A stretch of DNA of 64,000 bases from Cryptomeria japonica (lineage: Eukaryota > Streptophyta > Pinopsida > Cupressales > Cupressaceae). Where the stretch lies: assembly GCF_030272615.1 (NCBI RefSeq), contig NC_081412.1:547740488-547804487 (forward strand), written 5' to 3'. How positions within the stretch are numbered: position 1 is the first letter of the stretch; the number at the start of each line of letters is the position of its first letter. Positions 22,350 to 33,631 of the stretch are shown in pieces. Made by a program: the position numbers and the translations under genes. The notes beneath the pieces are model-generated. The model saw only the letters and a list, made by a program, of their open reading frames with translations, was not told the DNA's origin and ran no database searches.

Positions 22350-23140
22350 GAGAGATTAGGGGAGGAAGATAGATATGAGGGTAAGGAAGGGGGAGATAGA
22401 GAGGGAGGGAGAGACCATGGTTCATGGAGAGAGAGAGAGAGAGATATATGGAGAGATAGAGGGAGGAATCAATATGACCAATACCCTCAACCCTATGTTC
22501 CCTAAACTGTGTGCCATTAATCTTGTACCTTATATCATAAATCTTATATCCTACAACCTATTATCTAAATATTATATTGGGGAGGGAGAGGTGATGACCT
22601 AGAGAGGGGAGGGAGAGAGAAGAGGATAGAGAGAAGAATAAAGAGAAAGAGAGATCTAAAAAGAGAGGGAGAGGTGGGCGGGGAGTGACTGAGAGACACA
22701 GAGAGGGAAGAGGTAGATAGGTGAGGGAGAGAGAGAAGAGAATAAGAGAGAAAAATAGGTACGGAGAGAGAGAAGAAAATAAGAGAGAAAAATAGGTATG
22801 GAGAGAGAGGTTGGGAGGGATAGGTATTGATCAATAGAACAAAGAGAGAGTGGAAAGAAACAACAGGATGAGAAGAGAAATGAAGGGGGGAAGGAAGGAT
22901 AGATATGGAGATAAGGAGGGAAGGTGAGAAATAGAGGGAGAGAGTATAGGAGAGACCTAGAGAGGGGAGAGAGAGAAGAAATAGAGAGAAGAAAGGGAGA
23001 GTAATAGGTCTAGAGTTTCTGGAAGATAAAGAGGTGATAGGAGAGATAAACGAAGAAGAAATTTTATAAAGGGAGATTGGTAAGGGGTGATGGAGAGAGA
23101 GGTGGAGAGGAAGGGAGAGAACTAGAGAAGGGATAACATA
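22156..23140 (+). repeat. purine-rich low-complexity tract (GAGA type)
   Basis: Nearly 1 kb of G and A holds GAGAGA runs and variants such as GGGAGAGAGAAGA. A nonrepetitive island lies around 22470-22560. Minus-strand frames here encode Ser/Leu/Pro-rich low-complexity peptide and are not genes. Confidence 0.85.
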
Positions 23141-23694
23141 CCATCCTAATAATGTGGGATTATGTTATTCATTTTCCTTACTAATAACTTACAAAGCTAG
23201 CTAGAAACATGGTGTTCCTTGCATACACACCCCATATTTCCAAAAAGAATGTTGAATCCCAAGTTATTTCTACTCAAATTCATTTTCAAATGTTATCTTA
23301 TATTTAAATGTTATAGTTTTCCTTGGTTCTTGATGAGTCAATTAGATTGTGAGATCTAAATTTTATAATTATTTTGATATAAGGCATTAGTTTTGTGGTA
23401 AAAAAGTTTAACTTGGGTCCTCATTATCCTCCTCTTGTTTTTGTTTTCTTTATTAGCTAATCCCTAAGTTACTACCATTAGAATTCTTGATTTGAGTGTT
23501 TAATTAGACTTTTTATGTTATGTTACTATCATTCTATAGTGTTGTAAATTGTAATATTTTACAAGATTCACACTCTACTTGGGCCCCTACTTTAGTATGT
23601 CTTCTCTTGGATCATTTTAAGCCTATTTGGGCCCTATCCTATCCTTCTATTGTCATATACTAATTTAGAGACTAGATCCTATGTTCTAGATCTT
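23141..23694. other. left flank of element A, no gene recognised
   Basis: AT-rich sequence ends with GATAC (23695-23699), the target duplication of element A. Confidence 0.5.
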
Positions 23695-23699
23695 GATAC

Positions 23700-24607
23700 T
23701 ATTGGCAATTGACACTCATCTGGGTTATAGGCATTGTCATTGTTGGCAACACACTTCATCAAAGATCCAGAAATCAAGGTAACCGACGTTCACTTCACCG
23801 GCATTCAGGGAACCGTCAAGCATGTAACCAAAAAACTTGGAACCGGTATTCTAAGGCCAACATAGGAGATTGATCTGGCAAGCGTGGAAGCGGCAATGGT
23901 CATATTGTTTCACATTTATATTTTGTTTGGGCCGACGTGTGTCTTATCATTTGTAATATGGTTGTAAGCCGACATAAGGCATTTGTGTTTATTCATGTAA
24001 TTTTGGTATATAAGTTAGTTCAGGTTAGGTCATTTTGAGGATATGAAAGATAAGAGATGTGATAGGTTATGTGGTGGTATATGAGCAAGATCTTGATCGA
24101 TAGAAGGTGGATGTAATGATCTACATTCGGTCTTGATTATTTGTCTAGAGGTTTGGGAAGAGATCTAAGCTACCGGTAAGGAAGGTCACAGTATAACCAG
24201 TACAGACAATGCTTTAACCAGAACTCATCCAGCATAGCAGATGCTCATTCTGAGTTCAATTTTTATTTGTAATCCAGTACTTTGGATCTGTAGTCAATGA
24301 GGCTCCTTTTGGGATGAGCAGTGTGCCTTCCTACATGTGCAGGTTCCTCTTATAATATTTATAATTCAGTTGGTCATTGGAGAGATATTGTGGGTCTCCA
24401 ATCTCATCGTGGTTTTTCCTCTTTTAGGTTTTCCACATATAAATCTTTGAGTTATGGTGTTGATTCATGTGGTTGCATTAATATTACTTGTTGTTACTTT
24501 CTTTTATGCATACTAGTTATTAAGTGGATTTGTTAATAAGGTTAAAAATATTATATCCAGCAGAGCACTGATTCACCCACCCCTCTCAGTGTTCTTGGAT
24601 TCCAACA
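23700..24607 (+). repeat. 5' LTR of element A
   Basis: It starts TATTGGCAATTG (the 3' copy has TGTTGGCAATTG) and ends GGATTCCAACA. It carries the 'GATTCACC...CTCTCAGT' signature near its end. 908 bp against 906 bp for the 3' copy, with many scattered differences, so the insertion is not recent. Confidence 0.9.
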
Positions 24608-24621
24608 ATTGGTATCAGATC
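24608..24621 (+). other. primer binding site of element A
   Basis: ATTGGTATCAGATC directly after the LTR resembles the complement of the initiator methionine tRNA 3' end (TGGTATCAGAGC) with one change. This is the usual copia primer. Confidence 0.8.
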
Positions 24622-24677
24622 TTGGTGCCTTGGAATAAGTCTAACAACTTGAGGAAGATCCTATATCTGAAATCCAT

Positions 24678-25686
24678 GGAGATGGGTCTATAGAAGGAAC
24701 TTGAAGTAGCACTTGAAGACTATGATGTTGAAAGGTTGAAGAACTTGAAGTTGCAAGATGAGTTGAATTTTGCAAAGGCATTCATCCTTACCCTACAGGA
24801 GAGGTTATCATATGCTCACGCTAAAAGGAAGGAACTTTTACAAAATCTAAATGATGAAGAGAAGAATGCCCTTAAGGAATTATGTCAGAACATGAGTCAA
24901 GAGAATATCATGAAGAATGAGATGCAAGACATGACCATGAGGATGTCCAAGGAAATTGAAGACCAAAAGAAGAATGGAGAAAATCTTGCTATATCTCTGA
25001 AAGATGGATCTGAGGAATGCATTAGGCTGGTGCATGAGAATGATGTGTTGAGAACTGAGTTGGTGCAATCACAAAATAATGAACAAGAGTTGGAAATAAT
25101 GGTGACAGTCCTAAGAAGTGATATGGATGCTGCAAATGAATACAAAGAAAAGTTTAGGGTTAGTTCGGCAAGGATTGGTGAATTGTTGAAGGATCAAAGA
25201 GACATTGAAGACACTAGAGGTCTTCAATTTGAGAATGGAGAAAGCTCTCATAATACAAATTAGGGGAATCTACCAAACAACCAGAATCTGAAATCACTAG
25301 TAAAGTAACCCAATGTACACAAATTTAATGGTAGATGCTTTGTTTGTAATAGGTTTGGTCATAGAGAAAGTTTATGCAGGAATAGAGCAAATCATAATCA
25401 TAATGAAGTTCCCGGTCAATGTTCAAATTGTAAGAAGTATGGTCATAGGACAGAATAATGTAGAATGAATGTGAGATGTCATGCATGTGGAAATTTTGGA
25501 CATATGGCTAATCAATGTAGGTCAAAGAACGGTCAAGGACTCAACAAGGCAATTCAAAAGAACAATGTTACTTGCTATGCATGCAACAAAATAGGACACA
25601 TTGTTAAATATTGCAGAAGCAAGAATACACCAGAAGGGAATGACACATCTAATGAGAAGGGAAAGAAAAAGGTTGATGAAATCTAG
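24678..25686 (+). pseudogene. gag-like protein of element A: coiled coil plus four CCHC zinc knuckles
   Basis: This is a capsid-like RNA-binding protein by its features. A candidate ATG lies at 24678, followed by a TAG at 24693. The frame is open at 24736-25260 with heptad-like charged sequence (KNLKLQDELNFAKAF, YKEKFRVSSARIGELLKDQ). It then continues in the same frame through three stops (25261, 25306, 25456). Four CX2CX4HX4C knuckles follow: CFVCNRFGHRESLC, CSNCKKYGHRTE-stop-C, CHACGNFGHMANQC and CYACNKIGHIVKYC. A Lys-rich tail ends at 25686. Ordinary copia gag has one or two knuckles, so four is unusual. Element B has the same layout. Confidence 0.8.
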
Positions 25687-26184
25687 CAAGCTCATGCTAA
25701 ATAGTGGGTTAGGAAATCTGATGATCAACCGACAGAGGCAAATTCATCGGTTACTCAACCACAGAGAAAAAATTTCCTACACCGATAGGAAACACATCTG
25801 GTAACTAAGGCATTAGCCTTAGGGGGAGAAAAATGAATGACGTAATCTACATTATCCTCCGTAGTGGTCTGAAAGCTTGTTTCAGATCTTGGTGAAGTCA
25901 GTTTGGAGGACAACCGGCACTGAGACAATGGATTTTGAATTTGGGATCATATGTTGGCATGCATTAATGTCAATAAGTAATTAGGGTTTCATAAGATAAA
26001 AGGATAAGTTGATTCATTTCTAATTATACAGCACTCAGAGCAAAGCAAAGCGAGTTTAAGGCGATCAAGATGATTAAGAGCATTTTCCAGTGATTTCTAG
26101 TATTTTCTAAGCTGATTTTCAAAGATTTTCACCGGCTTAGGTTGAGAGGTATTTTCTCTATTTTTCACGCTACTTTTCTTAATC
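25687..26184. other. spacer between the two ORFs of element A
   Basis: About 500 bp holds no usable frame. A purine run, AGGGGGAGAA, lies at 25820-25829. The equivalent spacer in element B is about 300 bp. Confidence 0.6.
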
Positions 26185-29100
26185 GTGATAGCTTTTGGAT
26201 CTTCTCCCACTCTGGTAGATGCGGCTACCCCTATTTTGGTGGACATTAAGGATCGTCCACATCCAGAATTTAAGCAATGTCCTCAAATTGCAAAGGTCAA
26301 TAACTCAATTGACGCATTTTCTAGGGTTCCTGACGGATTTTTTATGTGGAAGATGTGAGAGCATATATTAATTGCACTCTAGAGGATCTAGGATCATCAG
26401 AGATTAAATCAATGTACTTGTCCACTTTGCTGAACAAGGATGGATTGATCAAACCGTAATTTCAAACTCTGAAGGATCAGGGTTTCATCGATATTTTGGA
26501 GATGCCTGAATTCGAGGATGAGATGATTCAGTATGTGCTAAACCGAGTCCATGGTGAGTTCATGTGGCTTGACCAACCCTAAAAAATCACCAAGGAGGCA
26601 ATTTGTGCTATCACTGATTTACCCCAGGTCAGACAGACACTAGGAAATAGGAAGATTTCAAACAATGAGGTGAACAAGCTAATCAGTGCCACCTTTGACA
26701 ACCAGTCGATGCCGATTAGCAACATCAAGGATAAAGATGTTCAATTTGCAAGCATGGTGATCAGATACAAGGTAACCCAATCCAACTAGTTGAACTCTGT
26801 TTCTAGTTCCTGTATCTACTATGCACACAAGATGGTAAAAGAAAATGTGAAATATGATCTATGTCAGTGGATGTGTGATGAGTTGATTTCAAATTTGGGA
26901 AAGATTAAGGGAAAAGTGAAAGGTACATTTTGGTATGGGAATCTCATTGTCTTTTTAATGCTTTTCTTTTTTAATGATATATTGGGATCTGGTAAGAGGC
27001 AATTGGCCTTTGATATATCGGTAGGAAAACAAATTAAGGATGTCTTGAGGAATTTGAGACAGGATAGAGACTCCATTAAGTGGGGTTATTTCAAAGCATT
27101 TCAGAAAGCAATGAAGATGAGGGAAAGGCTACCTAAGCATATATTTGACAAATATTCTACCAACATATGCTTCATGGTGAAAAGGGATGAAACTTTAATG
27201 GAGGCAGTGCAACCTAGAACTATCTAGGTTACTGAAATGGGCTACGAGGTTGATGCACGGATCTTGGATCTCTATGCCAAGATTCTTATAGATGCCCGGG
27301 TTGATGAGAAGGAGAAAAATTTTGGGAGTGAAGATCTGTTTCAGTAAGAAGAAAAGATAATGACAAATAAAGAAGGTTGGATAGGTTGTCCAAAAGATGT
27401 CTTCTGAGATCAAATAAATTATTGGTTTGGTAGAGACATCTGCTCCAACAACTATACAAGCTTCTCTGGAAGAAGGAACTGGCAAGGGTATATCAAAGAG
27501 GAAGAAACTAGAGACCTTTATTGCTCCTCTTGAATCTGTCTCTGAGACTGAGGAAGAAACCCCAAAGATTCCTAATATCTACATGAGGATTCAGAGGAAA
27601 AATCCTAAGGAAGGGAAGCTGCAAAAAACCAAAGTCACTCCTCCAATAGCAATGAAGAAAATTTTGAAGGAGAGGAAACCTACTGAGAAAAGGAAACCGG
27701 CCAATGAGTCTACTCCCACCCCTGGTAAGAAGAAAAAATCAAACCTAGATAAAACTCTTGAATCTGGCAAAAGTGTTAAGGTTATTGGTCCTCTTTTTGT
27801 TGTTGAACTAATTGATCATATCACAAAAGATGGTATTTTGAGTAACATACAGCACTATTATAGTAATATGGATGATAAGGAACAAAAGGAGATTGAAGAA
27901 TCAGTTTTGTTATACTTAGACATATATAAGAAAGTCTTACTTAAGATTGAAAAATAAATACCAGTAGATTTATATAACAAGTTAGATGTTAGGAGGTTAT
28001 CAGTTATTGAGGAGGATAAATATATTAAGGTTTAGGAATTGTTAACTATTTGTGGTGCTATAACTGATGAAGAGATGCAGCAGTGTCTAGAGTTTTCAAA
28101 CAAAACAATTTTCTGAAGTAGACACCAGCATGTAAGTCTTATGGTAGGGAGAGTAAATGAAATTGTGAAGGAAACACATGAGGCTTGGGTTAAATTCTTT
28201 GTGGATAAACCAAGCTTCCTTACATCACCAAATATTCTGCCTAAGTCAGACATTCTAGACATCCTGGTTGATGCTAAAGGTAAAGGTATACTAGGTGGGG
28301 ATCCACCAGTTTTGGAATGGAAAACAACTAAGGATATTCCTCTAGCAGTAACACTTGTACATGATGTAGAGATCAACATGTCGGAAGAAGATGATCCTCC
28401 TCCAATAATTGATGTTGATAAAATTAAAATTTATGAGGTAGAGGCTGCAGAAATAACTACACCAAGTGGCGAAGCCACTGGTCCTGAGGAGATAAAGGAT
28501 AAAATAGATCATAAGGTAGAAGAAGATGATTAGACTGAGGTCAAGGTACCGGCACCTTCATCGGTTGTTGGTCCCTCATTGTTGGCACTTGACTCATCCA
28601 CTCAAGAAGATTTTGGTCATTTTGGGAATAAGAACATTGAGTAACTGAGCAGTTTTGAATTGATGTTTGTTGCAGCTCAGAAATTATAGAAGGAAGGTTC
28701 AGAAGATAAGTAGGTTATTGAGCAAGCTATTCCAATTTTACAACAGCTTGCATCAGAATGCAAGATAGATCAAGTTGCTAATACATCTGGTAAGTTGAAA
28801 GGTTTGACTGAGCACATTGTAAAAGAGTATAAAACTCTTTAACAAGTGTCAAATTGGCAGTTGGTGGAAAGGCATAATATAGCTAGAAAGGTCACCTGTG
28901 ATAATATGATCACATCTAACAAATCTAAGTTGATAGAAGAGATGACAAGGATTGATGAAGCTCTTCATCAATGTAGTCGCATATACTGGTCTTGCACTAA
29001 CACAACAAAACTTACACCAGACCTGGATAATAAAGTTAAGGTGGATAAGAACATGTTGGAACAACTTGTAGTCACTTTTGATGGTACTGAATCATTGACC

Positions 29101-29412
29101 AGCTCTGTTGATGGTCAAATTTTTCTTTTAGAGTCTAAAATTTCAGCCCAGGAGAAGGGAAAGGACAAATTAATCTGGCGGGCCAAAGAATTGAGAGGTT
29201 TAGTAAGTCCATAGCTTAATACTTTGTTACTTCATAAGAAGGAATGTATGGACCAGGTGAATATGCCCACACCGGCAACCCTAACAAAAGAAGAGTTGCA
29301 CGCTTACATTCTGAACAGGTTTGTATTAATTTTGGGAACTCTAAAATCTGACTGGGATACTTATTTGGCATTTTTCAAGGGTGCTTATCTGGATATTTTC
29401 AAGTACATTTAA
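26185..29412 (+). pseudogene. long second ORF of element A, function unknown
   Basis: This is the remnant of a protein of about 1,080 codons. The presumed start is a GTG at 26185 where element B has ATG. Segments matching element B include 26790-27224 (KGTFWYGNLIVFLMLF, FDISVGKQIKDVL, KMRERLPKHIFDKY). Then come a Lys/Pro-rich region (27427-27957), an LMVGRVNEIVKETHEAW block (28141) and a helical C-terminal part (28846-29412). At least eight stops and several frameshifts break it. No nucleic-acid polymerase, protease or integrase motif is visible. Proteins of this type are familiar as hypothetical proteins in conifer repeats. A capsid or envelope-like structural role is speculation. Confidence 0.65.
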
Positions 29413-29664
29413 ATCCGGTATTCACAATTTTGCTTTGTACAAAATATCATTTCTTATTTTTTTTGCCTCGGTCTTTGGCATTGTTGTCAAAGGGGGAGAG
29501 GTGGATGTGAAAAATGTCAAGGGACATAAGAAGTAATGTATAGCTCAAGGGTAGCAGTCTTCGGAAATCAGTTTTGGGAGATCAGTTTTTGGATAGGAAC
29601 CGATATAGCACTTCATCGATCTATTTTTCACATGAGTGTTTTCATCAATGCCAAATGGGGAGAT
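29413..29664 (+). other. 3' noncoding region and polypurine tract of element A
   Basis: Purine tracts AAAGGGGGAGAGG (about 29489-29501) and AAATGGGGAGA (29653-29663) are present. The second abuts the LTR and has one G-to-T change in the usual AAAGGGGGAG. Confidence 0.7.
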
Positions 29665-30570
29665 TGTTGGCAATTGAAACTCATCCGGGTTATAGGTGTT
29701 GTCATTGTTGGCAACACACTTCATGGGAGATTAGGCAATCAAGGTAACCGACATTCAGGGAACCACCAGGCATGTAACCGACAAACTTGGAACCGGTATT
29801 CTAAGGCTGACATAGGAGATTGTTCTAGCAAGCATGGAAGTGTTAACAGTCATATTGTTTCAGGTTTATATTTTGTTTGGGCTGACATGTGTCTTATCAT
29901 TTGTAATATGGTTGTAAGCTGACATAAGGCATTTGTGTTTATTCATTGAATTGGGTATATAAGTCAATCTGAGTTAGGTCATTTTGAGGATATGACAGAT
30001 AAGAGATGCAATAGGTTATGTGATGGTATATGAGCGATATCTTGATCAATAGAAGGTGCATGTAATGATCTGCAATCGGTCTTGATTATTTGTCTAGAGG
30101 TTTGGGAAGCAATCTAAGCTACCGGTAAGGAAGGTTACAGTATAACCAGTACAGAGAGTGCTTTAACCGAAACTCATCTAGCATAGCAGATGCTCATTCT
30201 GAGTTCAATTTTTGTTTGTAATCCAGTACTTTAGATCTATAGTCAGTGAGGCTCTTTTTGTGATGAGTAGTGTGCTCTAGGTAGTGTGCCTTCCTGCATG
30301 TGCAGGCCTCTCTTATAATATTTATTCAATTAGCCAGTGGATGGATATTATGGGTCTCCAATCCCACCGTGGTTTTTCCTCTTTGAGGTTTTCCACATAT
30401 AAATCTATGTGTTATGGTATTGATTCATTTGGTTGCATTAATTTTACTTGTTGTTACTTTCTTTTATGCATACCAGTTATTAAGTGGATTTGTTAATAAG
30501 GTTAAAAATATTATATCTGGTTGAACATTGATTCACCCCCCCTCCCTCTTAATGTTTTTGGATTCCAACA
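29665..30570 (+). repeat. 3' LTR of element A
   Basis: It starts TGTTGGCAATTGAAACTC and ends GGATTCCAACA, followed by the GATAC duplication. A C-rich tract (30535-30546) lies near its 3' end. Confidence 0.92.
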
Positions 30571-30575
30571 GATAC

Positions 30576-31656
30576 TATACCACCCCTTTCTCTTGTCGAT
30601 GTTTGAGAGGACTATGGTGCCCAAAACCCTAGTCTGAGTAGACTAGGGTTCCCAAGACCCTAGTCCCTCCAAAAGGGGCCTCAATTCAAATGTGTGTTAG
30701 TTATGCCTCTGTTCTTTATGATTGAATCTCAATATTTTGATGTCTATGGCTCAGAGGGAGCGTACTATTCTATTATTTTTTATATTGTAATAATGGTTCA
30801 TCTTGCTCATCTCTACAATATCATAGGTGGAGAATGCACTGCCTAGTCTATGTTTTGACATCAATACCAAAGGGGGAGATTGTTGGCAATAGATTGTCAT
30901 TGATGTCAATGATTGAGAAGATCCAGTGGAGATACTTGAAGAGATTAGATTGACAGAGATGGTGTTGTCCTAGGTTGGCAAGAGTATTGTTGCAAACATC
31001 ATATAACACATCATGTTAGTCACGAAAGGAGAAAAGCATGAGGAATGTCAATAGGATGTGAAATTAATCTAACTGATATCCTTGGAACATTGAATCATTT
31101 TTAGTGATGTCACAATAGGAGAAAAGCATGAGGAATGTCACAATAGGATGTGAAATTAGCCTTCTCTAAAATTGGGACCTCAATCACAAGAGTCCAACAC
31201 CTTAATGTAATTTTCATTATATCCTTGGAACATTGAATCATTTTTAGTGAAGAGTGTAGTTCCAATAAATAACAATTTCAAGAGGGGGAGAGGAAATCCT
31301 AGTAATTTATAACTTCCAAAGGAGGAAAATGGAGGATTGAAAGATAGAAAGGGTGAGTGTAGGAGAAGATATGGGTTTGACGATCTTAAGGGATCCAAAT
31401 ATTTAATATTCTAAAAACTATCTTGTTATGCCACTATGTATGATGGATTTATTTCTAATCAATAAATGTAGATGTTTATTTATGAAAGAGAGTGTGGTTT
31501 CTAAGTTTTCCAATTGAGACCCCTTTTATAAATAAAGGGAAAATAAGGTTATATTGATTTTTGGGTGAGGTGACCATTATAGATATAGTAAGGATTATAG
31601 GATATAAAAAAGTTGTCAAAAAGTCATATTTTAAAATTTGAGCATGGACACGAGTT
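30576..31656 (+). other. older copia 3' remnant
   Basis: A purine tract AAAGGGGGAGAT (30869-30880) is followed by an LTR start TGTTGGCAATAGATTG near 30881, so a decayed copia element ends here. A perfect 11-bp inverted repeat (30855-30865 with 30899-30909) spans the junction. I cannot define the end of this LTR. Within it a segment of about 44 bp (AGGAGAAAAGCATGAGGAAT) is repeated near 31026 and 31110. Confidence 0.6.
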
Positions 31657-33163
31657 GATCGTTGATCGTGATCACCAGAACTAGCTGCAGCTTTGATTTT
31701 TCAAAAAAAAATCTAAAGTCAATAACACGAGCTTTATAACCACTTTTTGGAGTCAGTTTATCTGCTTCCTGGTTTTGGGGATAAAAGTGGTTATAAACAT
31801 CATGTAATTGACTTTTGTGAAACCTGATCATATTATCTACTAATAATAATGTTCATGTATTACAAAATCCTATGAACAATCTGCAATTTTATCATGTAAA
31901 AAGCCTTCATTTTATACGAAATACGATCGATAATTTGTCATGTTATCCTGTAATAACCTTCGTGTTATACGAAATCCGGTCAATAATCTGCAATGTTATA
32001 TTGGGGTTACCTTCATGTTATACTACATCATGTCAATAACTTTTCATGTTATCTCGTTATAACCATCGTGTTGTACGTAAATGTAGTATATAACAGGGCA
32101 TATACAAAAGTGACTTCCCTGCCACCCCGTGGGTTAAAAGAAGGAAAGATAATGACGCTGCGAGCTAGAGGGATGAGCAAAAATTTTCCACAACTAAGAT
32201 CACTCAAAAACTACAGATCATTGATTGTGATCACCAGAACTAGTTGTGGCTTTGATTTTTCAAAAAATATTTTAAATTCAATAACATGAGTTTTATAACC
32301 ACTTTTTGGAGTCGGTTTATCTGTGTCCTGGTGGAGATACAAGTAGTTATAAACATCGTGTTATTGACTTTTGCAAAACCCTGTCATATTATCTCCTAAT
32401 AATATTCGTGTACTACAAAATCCTATCATCAATCTGTAATGTTATCATGTAAAAAACCTTCATATTATACAAAATATGGTCAATAATATGTCATGTTATC
32501 CAGCAATAAAGTTCATGTTATACAAAATCCGGTCAGTAATATGAAATGTTATCTTGTGGTTACCTTCATGTTATACGAAATTATTTCAATAACCTATTGT
32601 GTTATCTCATTATAGCCATTGTATTATATGTAAATCTAGTATATAATAGGGCATGTGGAAAAGTGACTTCCCCGCCACCCCATGGGTTAAAAGAAGGAAA
32701 GACAATAACGTTCCGGGCTGGAGGGATGAGCAAAAATTTCCACAACTGAGATCACTCAAAAATTATAAATCATTGATCATGATCACCAAAACTAGCTGCG
32801 ACACGACTTTGATTTTTCAAAAACAAATCTAAAGTCAATAACATGAGTTTTATAACAACTTTTGAGAGTCAGTTTATCCACATACTGGTGGGGGTAAAAG
32901 TGGTTATAAACATTGTGTTATTGACTTTGGAAAAACCCAATCATATTATCTCCCAATATGTTTGTGTATTACAAAATCTTGTCAAAAATCTGTCATATTA
33001 TCTTGTAAAAACCTTCATGTTATATGAAATACAATCAATAATTTCTCATGTTATCTTGTAATAACTTTCGTGTTATACAAAATCCGGTCAATAATCTACA
33101 ATGTTATCTTATGGTTACCTTCATGTTATATGGCATCCTGTCAATAACCTATCATGCTCAAAG
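31657..33163 (+). repeat. three copies of a ~555-bp tandem repeat
   Basis: The units start at 31657, 32216 and about 32768 (landmark TGATCACCAGAACTAG). The third is truncated near 33163. Each contains about five sub-repeats of roughly 53 bp built on CGTGTTATACGAAATCCGGT and CAATAATCTGCAATGTTAT. Short frames inside repeat with the array and are not genes. Confidence 0.88.
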
Positions 33164-33360
33164 ACTGTAATATATCCCAAATCTGAGCTATGATGAACTC
33201 GGTATGAGAAAGAAGAATGCATGCATAACATGAAGGTAAGCCGAAAATAACAGATCTTGGCAGAGTTCATTTTTTGAGTTCATTATATGCTTATTTACTT
33301 TTTGGGTTCATATTTTGAGTTCATTTTCTGAGTAGATTTAGTATGTTTAGTTGAGTTCAT

Positions 33361-33631
33361 TTTCAAAACATAGTGGGTATTTCAACCTGCAACTTCATAT
33401 ATACAATTAAGTTGAGAAATAAATTAGAAATTGGATCCTTATAAAAGTGTCAGTGATGTCAATAGAAATCCCGAATATGGCATTTGGAACCAAAAAACAA
33501 GATAGTGTGAACCTTTATTGCCTTAAATTGATTTACTTAGGTGACTCATATCTCTAAAAGAATTAATACATTTCAAAGACACTAATATATCATTTCTGAA
33601 GGTGGATAATTGGCTCTCCATCAGAGGGTGA
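33361..33631 (+). repeat. direct repeat, left copy (partner 35574-35835)
   Basis: It runs from TTTCAAAA to GGCTCTCCATCA. It is clearly homologous along its length to 35574-35835, with scattered substitutions and a few indels. The two copies bracket a minus-strand gypsy-type LTR. Confidence 0.85.

Larger units (their letters stand above)
23700..30570 (+). mobile_element. complete LTR element A without pol
   Basis: Two LTRs (23700-24607 and 29665-30570) enclose 5.1 kb. GATAC occurs on both sides (23695-23699 and 30571-30575). A primer site follows the 5' LTR and a purine tract precedes the 3' LTR. The interior codes for a coiled-coil plus zinc-knuckle protein and a long second ORF. I find no protease, integrase, RT or RNase H motif on either strand. 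It is therefore non-autonomous for reverse transcription. Element B has the same gene order with a different LTR family. Confidence 0.9.

Noticed and set aside
31900-31985. ATAACCTTCGTGTTATACGAAAT looks like half of a loxP site
   Set aside because: It is part of a 53-bp plant tandem sub-repeat, lacks the 13-8-13 layout and differs at key positions; coincidence.
31657-33163. Spaced repeats considered as a CRISPR-like array
   Set aside because: Units are long and contiguous with no unique spacers, and the sequence is a plant nuclear genome.
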